In this document: positions 27,603 through 36,102 of the stretch, piece after piece | Position numbering within the stretch: position 1 is the first letter of the stretch | Layout: the number at the start of each line of letters is the position of its first letter | Assembly (NCBI RefSeq): GCF_001028175.1 | Contig: NZ_AEJF01000105.1 | Location: forward strand, 1 to 39,989 | Length of the DNA stretch: 39,989 nucleotides | Direction: 5' to 3' | Origin: Caballeronia mineralivorans PML1(12) | Lineage (GTDB): Bacteria > Pseudomonadota > Gammaproteobacteria > Burkholderiales > Burkholderiaceae | Program-made: the position numbers and the translations under genes | Notes under the pieces: model-generated | The model's database searches: none | Told to the model about the DNA's origin: nothing | The model's input: the letters and a program-made list of their open reading frames with translations, nothing else

Positions 27603-27788
27603 TCAATTATAGACGTCGGTGCGCTTCGAGAGCAGGTAGTCCGTCTGGATCGAGACTTCATGCCACTTCGGATGGTGCGAGCCGCTCGAAGTCGACAACG
27701 CGCCGTCCGTGTACGTGTATTCGCCGTTGAGACTCAATGAAGGCGTCAGCGCATACCCGGCGTTCAACTCGACGTTACTGAAGCGCGT
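27603..27788 (-). pseudogene. Remnant of a Gram-negative porin gene
   Basis: Read on the minus strand this stretch translates to about 60 residues of porin, including AGYALTPSLSLNGEYTYTDG and HPKWHEVSIQTDYLLSKRTD. These match the late beta-strands of Burkholderia general porins, which usually carry HPKW and DYLLSKRTDVY. The frame is cut at both ends: it begins after an in-frame stop at 27791 and ends in a TGA at 27603 a few codons after VY. No start or C-terminal strand is present, so it is a relic of a deletion or recombination. Confidence 0.75.
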
Positions 27789-28259
27789 TCAGGTAACGGT
27801 TAACCTCGCTCAAGAGCGCCGAGTGATATTGCTCCGGCAAGCTCCTGTCGTCACTCAAAGACATCAGTTCTTCAATCCTGTCACGGAATGACTCGACGAT
27901 ACCCGCCCGCATCGCCACAGGCAGGTGCGCCAGCATCGCAACCAGCAATTCGCCAACGACTGCAAGGCGCGCGCCGTGTTGAACAACGGCGATACCGTTT
28001 CTCGTGGATAGGGTCGCGGCATCGCCACAGGCAGGTGCGCCAGCATCGCAACCAGCAATTCGCCAACGACTGCAAGGCGCGCGCCGTGTTGAACAACGGC
28101 GATACCGTTTCTCGTGGATAGGGTCGCGAGCAGATCGAGTAACGTGCCGTCGCTCGCTTCTTTAGATTCTTTGGCCGGGACTGTCAACGGTTGCGGCGAC
28201 GAATCCGGCAGGGCTTCAATGTCTGAATTGCAGATCTGCATTTTGACGATATTGGACAT
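27775..28259 (-). pseudogene. Small gene downstream of the chemoreceptor, broken by a 110-bp tandem duplication
   Basis: The start ATG at 28259 follows the receptor stop by 14 nt. The first 80 residues (MSNIVKMQICNSDIEALPDS onward, to LLVAMLAHLPVAM) are read normally. Then the second copy of a 110-bp duplication (not a multiple of three) shifts the frame. Removing one copy continues the frame as RAGIVESFRDRIEELMSLSD, then YHSALLSEVNRYLNALQ and a TAA at 27775, giving 124 residues. The hydrophobic middle and helical C-terminal tail are coherent, which supports this as the ancestral gene. I do not recognise the family; its position suggests a partner of the receptor. As it stands the product ends with an aberrant tail at 27864. 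Confidence 0.7.
27909..28128. repeat. Perfect 110-bp tandem duplication
   Basis: 27909-28018 and 28019-28128 are identical over all 110 bases and directly adjacent. The lack of any mismatch indicates a recent event. The length shifts the reading frame of the gene it lies in. There are no spacers, so it is not a CRISPR array. Confidence 0.97.
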
Positions 28260-28273
28260 GATGAGTTTCGTGA

Positions 28274-29992
28274 TCAGAACGCTTCCCAGTCCGCGTTCGC
28301 CGCACCGGCTGCGGTGGGTCTGTGAGCAATGATGGCGGGGGTAACCCTCGGCTTTGCGGACTCTGCGCGACGCATGGAGGGAATCCTTGGCGCAGGCAGG
28401 CGCGGTTTGTTTTGCAGAATCACCGCGCGTGCCGGAGATTGCGCTGTCTCGGCGACCCTGAACACAGAAACGGCGTCTTTCAGCCTGGCTGCCTGTTCTT
28501 CAAGCGACTGCGCTGCAGCGGCTGCCTGCTCGACGAGCGCAGCGTTCTGTTGCGTCACTTCGTCCATCTGGCTGACAGCCTGATTGACCTGTTCAATGCC
28601 ACGGCTTTGCTCTTCGGACGCTGCGGCGATTTCGCCGACGATATCGGAGACCTGCTTGATCGCCTGCTTGACCTGTCCCATCGTGGCGCTGACTTCGGTT
28701 GCCTGCTTCGCGCCGTCCTGAATCGTTGTCACGGACGAACTGATCAACTCCTTGATTTCCTTGGCAGCTGCAGCGGAACGCTGAGCCAGGCTGCGAACCT
28801 CACTGGCGACCACCGCGAAGCCTCGCCCCTGTTCGCCAGCCCGTGCGGCTTCGACGGCCGCGTTCAGCGCGAGAATGTTCGTCTGGAAAGCAATGCCTTC
28901 GATGACACCGGTGATGTCGGAAATCTTGCTCGAACTACTGCTGATCAGACCGATCGTCCCGACCATGGCCTGAACGGAGTCGTTACCTGTATCTGCCATG
29001 CCGGTGGCATGGGTGGCGAGCGCGTTCGCTTGACGGGCATTGTCAGCGGTCTGCTTTACCGTCTCGGTCAACTGCGTCATGCTGGCCGCGGTTTCTTCAA
29101 GCGATGTCGCCTGTTCCTCCGTGCGGGCAGACAGGTCCGTATTGCCGCTTGCAATTTCTCGCGACGCCACAGCGACTGATTCGGAGGACACCTTGATTCC
29201 GCGAACCGTATTGCTAAGCTGCTGGTCCATTTTTCTCAGTGCTTCAAGAAGCTGACCAAACTCACCTCCCGAATCGACGATGACCTGATTTTCCAGCTTG
29301 CCGGCCATGATGCGGTTCGCTACGTCAACGGCTTTGTTGAGCGGCTTCGAAATTACACGCAGCAGGTATGCAGATGCGCCAACGGCAACAACGATACCCG
29401 CGCCAAGAAGGGCGATCGCAATCCAAAACGTAGTCCTGAACGTCGATTCACCGTCGGCGACAGACTGCTGGGCCTGAGCCAGATTGAGCGCAGCGTCCTG
29501 GTCCAGAGCGTCGTTCATTGACACAGCCACCGAGGCGATCTTTTCGATTGTAGAAGAGGCCGCGTCGAAATTGCCCGCGCCCGCGGCAGCTGTAGCTTCG
29601 TTCGTCAATGCCGTGAACTGGGGCAGGATGCCCCTGATCCGGTCTGCGATCTCACCTTCCTCCCTGCTGGATACGCCGCTTGGATAGTAGTGGTTCCATG
29701 ACTTATTGAGCCGTTCAAATTGTGGCGCAATGGCCGCCACGTATTCTGCCGTTTTAGCCGGATCGCGGAATACTTGAATACGCCTTAGCAGAAGGCGTAC
29801 GTTAAGCTGGGCCGCGCGAACTTCCGATAGATCGGCAATCGGAACGGTGTTCCCGGAGTACCCGTCGGCCACGTTCGCATTGAGCTTGGACAGCCCGTAC
29901 GCCGCAAACAGTCCGATCGCAGCCATCAGTATCACGCACACGCCAAACGCGAGAATGATCTTGAATTTGATTGTTTGTACCAAGTTACCCAT
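28274..29992 (-). CDS. Methyl-accepting chemotaxis protein with 4-helix-bundle sensor and DWEAF tail
   Basis: 572 residues from the ATG at 29992 ([20 protein letters not shown]). A first membrane helix (~9-30), a ~150-residue periplasmic four-helix-bundle sensor ([17 protein letters not shown] is typical of the 4HB_MCP family), a second helix (~185-208), a HAMP domain, and the signalling domain with [20 protein letters not shown]. The last five residues, DWEAF, resemble the NWETF pentapeptide that docks CheR and CheB in high-abundance receptors. The ligand is unknown. A small gene, now broken by a duplication, follows 14 nt downstream and was probably co-transcribed. Confidence 0.93.
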   Translation of the reverse strand: MGNLVQTIKFKIILAFGVCVILMAAIGLFAAYGLSKLNANVADGYSGNTVPIADLSEVRAAQLNVRLLLRRIQVFRDPAKTAEYVAAIAPQFERLNKSWNHYYPSGVSSREEGEIADRIRGILPQFTALTNEATAAAGAGNFDAASSTIEKIASVAVSMNDALDQDAALNLAQAQQSVADGESTFRTTFWIAIALLGAGIVVAVGASAYLLRVISKPLNKAVDVANRIMAGKLENQVIVDSGGEFGQLLEALRKMDQQLSNTVRGIKVSSESVAVASREIASGNTDLSARTEEQATSLEETAASMTQLTETVKQTADNARQANALATHATGMADTGNDSVQAMVGTIGLISSSSSKISDITGVIEGIAFQTNILALNAAVEAARAGEQGRGFAVVASEVRSLAQRSAAAAKEIKELISSSVTTIQDGAKQATEVSATMGQVKQAIKQVSDIVGEIAAASEEQSRGIEQVNQAVSQMDEVTQQNAALVEQAAAAAQSLEEQAARLKDAVSVFRVAETAQSPARAVILQNKPRLPAPRIPSMRRAESAKPRVTPAIIAHRPTAAGAANADWEAF

Positions 29993-30053
29993 GTCGCGTC
30001 CGTCGAAAAGGTGATGTCCGGGCTTTGGCACCGCGAGGCCAAAAATGGAGGGC

Positions 30054-30082
30054 GGATACCAATCGTATCCATATCGTATACG
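30054..30082. promoter_or_regulatory. Clustered inverted repeats upstream of the chemoreceptor
   Basis: GGATAC (30054-30059) and GTATCC (30065-30070) are perfect inverted half-sites 5 nt apart, followed by the palindrome CGTATACG (30075-30082). They lie 60-90 bp upstream of the receptor start at 29992 and may be regulator sites or leader structure. Confidence 0.35.
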
Positions 30083-30175
30083 TAAAAAATGACTTGATCT
30101 TTAGTCAAACCGCACTAGATATTTCCTGAAATTTCCATAAGGATTTGCTACTACTTGCGTGGTTACGTTAAGAGC

Positions 30176-31495
30176 TCAATCGATGACGCAATACACGCTC
30201 GGTGGCACCTGTGGTCCGGTTGAAGCGAACGAATACGCCGTTTGAATTTCACCGATGGCGTTTTGGGCGGCCAGCAAATCTCGGGCGTGGATGATGGCGA
30301 TGGGCTGGCCCGCATCAACACGTTCTCCTAACTCCACGAGGTCCGTCAAACCAACCTGATAGTCGATTGTGTCTTCAGGCCGGCGCCGGCCACCGCCCAG
30401 GCCGACGACCGCCAGACCCAGCGCGCGGCAATCGATGCGCTCCACAAAACCCGCATTCGGCGCGGCAACGGGAATGACAATCGGCGCATGATCCAGATGA
30501 CGTTCGGGCGCTTCGACCAGATCGCCGGGTCCGCCTAGTGCGCTCACCATCCGCGCAAAACGTTCGGCAGCGGCGCCGGAATCGAGCGCCGCATTCAGCT
30601 TCGCGCAGGCGTCGGTCGTGTTATCGGCGAGACCGCCCAGCACGAGCATGTGTGCTGCCAGCGCGAGGGTGACCTCGTGTAGCCGCGCTGGCCGGGCGCG
30701 ACCGGTCAGGTAGTCGATCGCGCACCGGATCTCCAGCGCGTTGCCGGCGCAGGGCGCCAATGGCTGGTCCATGTCGGTCAGCACGGCGGTGGTTTTCAAT
30801 CCGGCACCGTTGCCGACATCGACGATGCTTCTCGCCAGTTCGACCGACTTCTCATAGCTCGGCATGAACGCGCCCGAACCCACCTTGATGTCCATCGCCA
30901 GTCCTCCAAGACCCGCGGCGAGTTTCTTCGAGAGGATCGACGCGGTGATCATCGCGACCGATTCCACCGTCGCGGTAATGTCGCGGATCGCGTAGATTCG
31001 CCGGTCTGCAGGCGCTAGCTGCGCCGTCTGACCGATGATCGCAATGCCCGTCTCGCGCACGATGCGCTGGAATGTGCCGATGTCGGGCGCGACGTCATAG
31101 CCGGGGATCGACGCGAGCTTGTCGAGTGTGCCGCCGGTATGGCCGAGGCCGCGGCCGGAAATCATCGGCACGAATCCGCCGCATGCCGCGACCATTGGGC
31201 CCAGCAGCAGCGACGTGAGGTCGCCGACACCGCCCGTCGAATGCTTATCGAGGACCGGACCCGGAAGGCCGAGCGAGCGCCATTGCAGCACCTGGCCTGA
31301 GTCCCGCTGTGCCAGCGTGAATGCCACGCGTTCGTCGACGCTCATGTCGTTGAAATACACGGCCATCGCGAACGCTGCGACTTGTCCCTCGGTGACGCTG
31401 CCGTCGACGATGCCACGAACGAAGCCCACGATATCCTCGTTGGAAAGCGCTTGTGCGTCGCGTTTTTTTCGAACGATTTCCTGTGGCAAGAACAT
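30176..31495 (-). CDS. deoA: Thymidine phosphorylase
   Basis: 439 residues, the length of E. coli DeoA (440). The signature KHSTGGVGD has Lys84, His85 and Ser86 exactly where DeoA has them. [21 protein letters not shown], the [21 protein letters not shown] segment and the C-terminal lipoyl-like barrel are intact. The enzyme splits thymidine (and deoxyuridine) with phosphate into base and deoxyribose 1-phosphate in the cytosol. GAGGAGA lies just before the ATG. It is the last gene of the Tsx-NUP-NupC-DeoA set, the catabolic end of nucleoside uptake. Confidence 0.97.
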   Translation of the reverse strand: MFLPQEIVRKKRDAQALSNEDIVGFVRGIVDGSVTEGQVAAFAMAVYFNDMSVDERVAFTLAQRDSGQVLQWRSLGLPGPVLDKHSTGGVGDLTSLLLGPMVAACGGFVPMISGRGLGHTGGTLDKLASIPGYDVAPDIGTFQRIVRETGIAIIGQTAQLAPADRRIYAIRDITATVESVAMITASILSKKLAAGLGGLAMDIKVGSGAFMPSYEKSVELARSIVDVGNGAGLKTTAVLTDMDQPLAPCAGNALEIRCAIDYLTGRARPARLHEVTLALAAHMLVLGGLADNTTDACAKLNAALDSGAAAERFARMVSALGGPGDLVEAPERHLDHAPIVIPVAAPNAGFVERIDCRALGLAVVGLGGGRRRPEDTIDYQVGLTDLVELGERVDAGQPIAIIHARDLLAAQNAIGEIQTAYSFASTGPQVPPSVYCVID

Positions 31496-31555
31496 GGATA
31501 GTCTCCTCGGGAAGAAAGCTTGAGCCGGGGTGTTGTTGAATTCGACTCGCGAATG

Positions 31556-32830
31556 CTAAGGCATCGAAAGAAAGATACCTGCAATGGCGGCACTCATCAG
31601 GTTCGATAGTGTGCTGGCTGCCACCACCCGCAGTCCGTAACGTGCCACTTCCGAGCGACGTTCGGGTGCGACCACGCTAAAGCCGCCCGCGAGGATGGCG
31701 ATCGACGAGAAGTTGGCAAATCCGCACAGCGCGAAAGACACAATGGCGAGCGTCCGCGGATCGAGCACCTGCAAGCCTGCTGCGGTGACCTCCGCCGCGC
31801 TTTTCAGATAGGGCGACAGGTCTACGTAGGCCACGAACTCGTTCAGGATCATCTTCTCGCCGATGAAATTGCCGGCGAGCTGCGCGTCGTGCCAGGGAAC
31901 GCCGATCAGCCATGCCAGTGGCGAGAACGCGTAGCCGAGAACACTTTGCAGCGTGATTTGCGGATGTCCGAAGAGGCCGGCAAACCCGCTGACGGCCTCG
32001 TTCAGAAGTGCGATCAATCCGATGAAGGCGATCAGCATCGCACCAACGTTGATCGCAATTTTAAGGCCGACAGACGCACCCGATGCTGCTGCTTCGATGA
32101 TATTGGCGGAGCGCTTTTCGTCGAAGCTGAGGCTGTCGAGAACGACTTGGCTCGGCTCGGTGGTCGGGAAGATCATCTTCGCGAACAGCAGACCGCCCGG
32201 CACCGCCATGAACGACGCGGCCAGCAGATACTCCACCCTGACACCTAGACCTGCATAACCCGCCAGCACTGAACCGGCGACCGACGCCATGCCACTCGAC
32301 ATCACGGCGAACAATTCAGCTCCGGTCATCTGTCTGATAAACGGCTTGACGAGGGCAGGCATCTCGCTCTGACCGAGGAAGATAGTCGCCACCGCCGAAC
32401 AGGCTTCGATACGGCTCACGCCAAGCAGTTTTTCGAACACGATGCCAAGACCGTTGACGATCCACTTCATCACCCCGATGTGATAGAGCACAGCGATCAG
32501 TGCCGTGACGAAGATGATCATCGGCAGAACCCGCAGGCCGAAGATGAAGCCGTTACCGCCGAATAGCTGGAACATCTTGCTATCGACGAGTCCGCCGAAC
32601 ATGAAGGAAACGCCGTGATTGCCCATCTCGAGTACATGGTTCACTCCGCGCGCGGTGGCAGCGAGGGTGGCGCTGCCAAGCGGCACGAACAGAACCAGCG
32701 CACCGATGGCGATCTGCACGCATAGCGCAGCGACCAGCGTGCGTGGACGAATAGCTCGTCGATTGGTCGACAGGGCATAGGCGATCAGCAAAAGCAGAAA
32801 CATGCCGCACAGGCTGCGTACGATAGTCAC
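31556..32830 (-). CDS. nupC: NupC-family concentrative nucleoside transporter
   Basis: 424 residues from a GTG at 32830. CNT-family signatures: GGNGFIFGLRVLPMIIFVTALIAVLYHIG, the first re-entrant hairpin IFLGQSEMPALVKPF (conserved G-Q-S/T-E), MSSGMASVAGSVLAGY, and the second hairpin/EFVAYVDL block. Transporters of this family import nucleosides across the inner membrane with protons or sodium. It is followed by deoA 60 bp away. The gap to the upstream NUP gene (136 bp) contains four 11-bp repeats, so this pair may have its own promoter. Confidence 0.95.
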   Translation of the reverse strand: MTIVRSLCGMFLLLLIAYALSTNRRAIRPRTLVAALCVQIAIGALVLFVPLGSATLAATARGVNHVLEMGNHGVSFMFGGLVDSKMFQLFGGNGFIFGLRVLPMIIFVTALIAVLYHIGVMKWIVNGLGIVFEKLLGVSRIEACSAVATIFLGQSEMPALVKPFIRQMTGAELFAVMSSGMASVAGSVLAGYAGLGVRVEYLLAASFMAVPGGLLFAKMIFPTTEPSQVVLDSLSFDEKRSANIIEAAASGASVGLKIAINVGAMLIAFIGLIALLNEAVSGFAGLFGHPQITLQSVLGYAFSPLAWLIGVPWHDAQLAGNFIGEKMILNEFVAYVDLSPYLKSAAEVTAAGLQVLDPRTLAIVSFALCGFANFSSIAILAGGFSVVAPERRSEVARYGLRVVAASTLSNLMSAAIAGIFLSMP

Positions 32831-32869
32831 GGGGTACTCACTCTATAGAGATAGTTGACCGGCGGGGCG

Positions 32870-32913
32870 CTCATGAAACCCTCATGAAACCCTCATGAAA
32901 TCCTCACGAGAGC
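32870..32913. repeat. Four tandem 11-bp repeats upstream of nupC
   Basis: CTCATGAAACC occurs twice perfectly (32870-32880, 32881-32891), then CTCATGAAATC (32892-32902) and a degenerate CTCACGAGAGC (32903-32913). The 11-bp period is about one helical turn, so a protein could contact the same face repeatedly. Located 40-83 bp upstream of the nupC GTG. Confidence 0.85.
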
Positions 32914-32966
32914 CGCCGGCGATATGATGCTTGCCTTCGCATCACGCGTTCGTTACAGCGCGAGGC

Positions 32967-34010
32967 CTAGTTCGCGGGCACGCCCGTTTTCCAGTGCGCC
33001 CAGTCCTTGACGATCGCGTTGACCAACGGCGAACCGGCGAGGTAGAGGTTGTCGATGGCAGGAACAAAACCGCCTTGTTGCTGGTAATTCAGCAGGTTGT
33101 CGACATTCGATCCGCCCTCTGGCGGTCGATCGAAGTCCGACCCGGAACGCAATACCGCGACGCGAGCCGTGTCGGCAAGACCCGCGGCCGCCGCACGTTT
33201 GATGACCTCGAAGGTCGCGTTGTCTTCCTGCTGGGTCGTGCAATACACGCCCTTGCCGTCGGTCAGCAATTTCGTCCAGTCGCGCGCCCGTTGTCCCAGC
33301 GCGTTGCCCGAGAACCATGTGTCGCCCGCGAGCGTGTCGCACTGGATCACAGCCGGCGGCTGGTTGGCTGGCGCGTTCGAATAGGTTGCACGATAGGCTT
33401 TCGCAGCGGCGCTATCGGAAAGCGTCACGTTACGCGAGAGCGCATAGGCTTTTTGCAGTAGCGCTTCGTTGAGTTGAAACACTTCGGTGCGATAGTCGAG
33501 AGGGGGCTTTTCGGTTTCGCTCTTGGTATTGATCCCAAGATAACCGGCCTTCCAGCCAGTGGGGATTTCACGCGCGTCGAGTTCCCACTGGATGCCGAAA
33601 TCCACCAGGTACCGGGCCCATGCCGCCGAACCGAGCGTACCTTGTGCCGGGTCGATGCCCGCTATCCCCGACACCAGGAAGTACGTCTTGCGCAGATCGA
33701 ACTTTCTCGAATAAACCAGTGCGGCCACGGAGGCCGCCGCATTCGAATGGCCCATTCCGGTCGTAAGCACGCAGACATCGTCCCGATTGCAGTGCACCGA
33801 CGGGTAATCGGGCGACAAACCGGGAACCGCGATCGCCTGGGTATGTCCGAGATGGTCGAGCCAGGTCTTTCCCTCGGGGCCAAACATCGAGATGATGAGC
33901 ACCTTGACCGGGCGTGGCGTGGACGAGCTGGGCGCAGCATGCGCGCCTGTCAGAAGCAGGCACGCGAGGCCGATGCAGGCAAGGGTCCTGCGCAATGTGT
34001 CTTTCAACAT
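32967..34010 (-). CDS. Secreted NUP-family protein (purine nucleoside permease family)
   Basis: 347 residues from the ATG at 34010, chosen because AAGGACC lies 4 nt upstream and a signal peptide then follows (LACIGLACLLLTGAHA-APSS). The body matches the NUP family, named after fungal nucleoside permease: VKVLIISMFGPEGKTW, GLSPDYPSVHCNRDDVCVLT-type start, TGMGHSNAAASVAALVYS, FLVSGIAGIDPAQGTLGSAAWA, and the late LRSGSDFDRPPEGGSN. The GIAGIDP-type pattern recalls the purine nucleoside phosphorylase fold. The protein is exported and has no further membrane helix, so it is more likely a periplasmic nucleoside-binding or nucleoside-cleaving protein than a permease by itself; this is inference. It lies between tsx and nupC. 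Confidence 0.85.
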   Translation of the reverse strand: MLKDTLRRTLACIGLACLLLTGAHAAPSSSTPRPVKVLIISMFGPEGKTWLDHLGHTQAIAVPGLSPDYPSVHCNRDDVCVLTTGMGHSNAAASVAALVYSRKFDLRKTYFLVSGIAGIDPAQGTLGSAAWARYLVDFGIQWELDAREIPTGWKAGYLGINTKSETEKPPLDYRTEVFQLNEALLQKAYALSRNVTLSDSAAAKAYRATYSNAPANQPPAVIQCDTLAGDTWFSGNALGQRARDWTKLLTDGKGVYCTTQQEDNATFEVIKRAAAAGLADTARVAVLRSGSDFDRPPEGGSNVDNLLNYQQQGGFVPAIDNLYLAGSPLVNAIVKDWAHWKTGVPAN

Positions 34011-34060
34011 GAGGGTCCTTGATCGATGAAGAATCGGTAAGAGAGTTCGATGAAAGCGGC

Positions 34061-35059
34061 TCAGAACTGGTAGCCGGCCGAGAGGTAATAACCCCATCCG
34101 GTCGATCTGTTCTGGAACGAGCCGGAACCGAAATCGAGCGCGGTACCGTTCCATTGACCGCCGTTGTGGAAGTACCGGCCGACGGCCACGAAACGCCAGT
34201 GCGTGAACGAATAGAGCAGCACGTTGGTGGCTACGAAGGCCGTGTCGCTGCGCGAGTTGCCGCCTGTCTCCTCGGCGAGCCTGGAACCAAAGTCGTAGTT
34301 GAAGAACCCGACGTAGGTCAGCGAACCGCCGTGAAAAGTGCCTAGCGGATAGATGTATTTCATCTGAGCCCGATAACCATCCCACGAGTCCTGGTTAGCT
34401 GCGCCGTAGTTCTCCCATTGACGGCGCACATAGAAGTTCGCCGACAACATCAGGGGCGTGTGGGTGTCGATGTCGGTACCAATACCGCTGTACAACGTAT
34501 TCTGGCGATTGGCCTGGTTGTTCCCCAGGTCGTAGATCCAGTCGAACGCGACGTACCATTCCTTGAAGGGACCAAATCCCAGGTGCTTGCCGGTGAGCGA
34601 GTCGATCGAGACGCGCGGCTCCTGTTCGCTGAAGAGCGGCGAGCCGTGGTCCCATGCACCCGTGTCGTGTCCATTGCCGACGTTGAACGCCTTCGGAACG
34701 TCGACGTAGCCGTACAGATCGAACGGTCCCTTGCGGCCGAAGTACTCGTACTCCAGGTAGACGTCGTTATCCCGATAGGGGCCGAACCGTACGTTCTTGT
34801 CGCCGATCACGCTCAGGCTCTGGTGATACCAGGATGAGAGGTAGGGAGAGTCGGTTGCGGATGGGGTTACTTCCGTGGAGCTTTGTATGCTGTTGGCGGC
34901 TGACGACGCATCAGCCGTTGCGGCGCAAGCAGGTTGCGAGAGCAGCATGCCGGTTAGCGCCGTTGCAAGACTGGCTTTAATAAAAGGGAAGTGGCCAGTT
35001 CTATAAAGGGTGATTAGAAACCTCACCAAATATTTCGGATACCTATTTTTATTTTGCAT
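34061..35059 (-). CDS. tsx: Tsx-family nucleoside-specific outer-membrane channel
   Basis: 332 residues from the ATG at 35059 with AGAAAGAGA upstream. The signal peptide is long (cleavage probably after SQPACA, ~46), so a shorter start cannot be excluded. The mature part aligns closely with E. coli Tsx: YLSSWYHQSLSVIGDKNVRFGP, YLEYEYFGRKGPFDLYGY, DHGSPLFSEQEPRVSID, LGFGPFKEWYVAFDWIYDLG, GTDIDTHTPL, NYGAANQDSWDGYR, HNGGQWNGT and the terminal STGWGYYLSAGYQF with final Phe. Tsx is a 12-strand barrel that admits nucleosides. It is the first gene of the leftward nucleoside operon; candidate operators lie at 35248-35333. Confidence 0.95.
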   Translation of the reverse strand: MQNKNRYPKYLVRFLITLYRTGHFPFIKASLATALTGMLLSQPACAATADASSAANSIQSSTEVTPSATDSPYLSSWYHQSLSVIGDKNVRFGPYRDNDVYLEYEYFGRKGPFDLYGYVDVPKAFNVGNGHDTGAWDHGSPLFSEQEPRVSIDSLTGKHLGFGPFKEWYVAFDWIYDLGNNQANRQNTLYSGIGTDIDTHTPLMLSANFYVRRQWENYGAANQDSWDGYRAQMKYIYPLGTFHGGSLTYVGFFNYDFGSRLAEETGGNSRSDTAFVATNVLLYSFTHWRFVAVGRYFHNGGQWNGTALDFGSGSFQNRSTGWGYYLSAGYQF

Positions 35060-35581
35060 TCTCTTTCTGACCCATATTTTTAATGGTAGTGGATACGAAG
35101 TGCTCGATTTACAGCGCTCGAATGGCATCGCCGGGACATGTCTTCGACGATGCTTGCCGTGCCCTCGACCGAACAACCCAACCTTGTGCGCAGGCGCTCT
35201 TCGATCGTGCGTTAACGAAAGAATTTCGTAATAATTCGCGCCAATACTGACCAATCGGTCAACTTGAAGAGCCTGCGGGAGCAAGGCGTCGAGTCAAGTG
35301 CACACTTCGTGCCAGAACTTGACTGGACGGTCAGGTTTTGAAATTTCTTTGGCGTCGTATTGACGAGGGCGTGGGGCAATGCACTGCACTGCCTCCATGA
35401 CCCCGCATGGCCGTCGGCGCTGCGGTTTTTTATTGCTTGCGGACTGTCCCGGGGCGCCCAGTACGTTCCGACGGCGTACGAACTTTTATCGTTGTATTTT
35501 TATATTTCGCGTCTCCCTCGCGGTGAGAACCGTGGACTTCCAGCTCGGGACACCAGGGTCTGTTTACATGACATTGCACGC
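35060..35581. other. Upstream region of the tsx operon
   Basis: About 520 bp without a supported gene. It holds the tsx promoter region and the paired palindromes listed separately. A GC-rich stretch followed by GGTTTTTTATT (around 35425-35450) resembles a weak rightward terminator, though the stem is poor. Short frames here lack domains and ribosome sites. Confidence 0.4.
35248..35333. promoter_or_regulatory. Two TGACY-N3-CGGTCA palindromic boxes upstream of tsx
   Basis: TGACCAATCGGTCA (35248-35261) and TGACTGGACGGTCA (35320-35333) share the pattern TGAC(C/T)-N3-CGGTCA-N2-TT, with centres 72 bp apart (about seven helical turns). The size and symmetry resemble operators of TetR-family repressors. 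They lie 190-275 bp upstream of tsx. No regulator gene is adjacent. Confidence 0.5.
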
Positions 35582-36088
35582 TCATTGACGGGGGAACAGT
35601 AAATCAAACTGCGACGGACCCGACAGGAACGTCACCGACTGGCCGCCGAGCGGCGAGCCCTGCCACGTTACCGGCGCGATGCTGCCGCTGGCGCCGGTGG
35701 GCGGTAGCACGTGTTGCTGCGGGAACGTGAAGGTGACTGTGATTTCCTTGCGCCGCTTGGCTGAATGGATTTTGTGGGGTGGTGCGCCAAACATCGACGG
35801 CTGATCCGCCTGCTGTTCGCGCACTTCCGCCTCTTCCCATTGGGCGAGATCCTCGGGCCACGTTTCTCCCAGCACTTCGCGTCGCGAACGCTTTTTACTT
35901 GTTACTTCGCTTCGCGATTGCTTTTTACTTTTCTCTTCGCGTCGCGAACGCTTTTTACTTTCTACTTCGCTTGGCAATTGCTTTTTACTCTCCACTTGTG
36001 TGACGACACCTTCCATGGCGTCATGCACGCTCGACGGATCCTTGGCAATGGAGTCGGGCAAATTCGCCGTGAACACATTGAAGGGCAT
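35582..36088 (-). CDS. Hypothetical protein with four decapeptide repeats
   Basis: 168 residues from the ATG at 36088 (TTG 36094 is an alternative). I do not recognise it. After a start MPFNVFTANLPDSIAKDPSS, residues ~38-77 consist of four highly charged decapeptides of the form (E/K/T)SKK(Q/R)xx(R/S)E(V/E), encoded by four 30-bp DNA repeats. A tail follows with WPEDLAQWEEAEVREQQADQ and a proline- and glycine-rich end (VTFLSGPSQFDLLFPRQ). It lies directly after an IS630 transposase fragment on the same strand and may be a hitchhiking or chimeric frame. Expression is uncertain. Confidence 0.4.
   Translation of the reverse strand: MPFNVFTANLPDSIAKDPSSVHDAMEGVVTQVESKKQLPSEVESKKRSRREEKSKKQSRSEVTSKKRSRREVLGETWPEDLAQWEEAEVREQQADQPSMFGAPPHKIHSAKRRKEITVTFTFPQQHVLPPTGASGSIAPVTWQGSPLGGQSVTFLSGPSQFDLLFPRQ
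35874..35993. repeat. Four tandem 30-bp repeats
   Basis: Units start at 35874, 35904, 35934 and 35964, each with CTTCGC, then a variable block and CTTTTTACT; a fifth truncated unit begins at 35994. Units 1 and 3, and units 2 and 4, are most alike, so a 60-bp pair was probably duplicated. No spacers are present. Confidence 0.9.
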
Positions 36089-36102
36089 TTGCAACGTGGT
36101 CT

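Noticed and set aside
27909..28128. Two 110-bp repeats considered as CRISPR or an attachment-site duplication
   Set aside because: The copies are directly adjacent with no spacers and lie inside a reading frame restored by removing one copy, so a simple tandem duplication explains them.
35874..35993. 30-bp repeats considered as a CRISPR array
   Set aside because: Repeat length is suggestive but the units are contiguous, with no unique spacers and no cas genes nearby.
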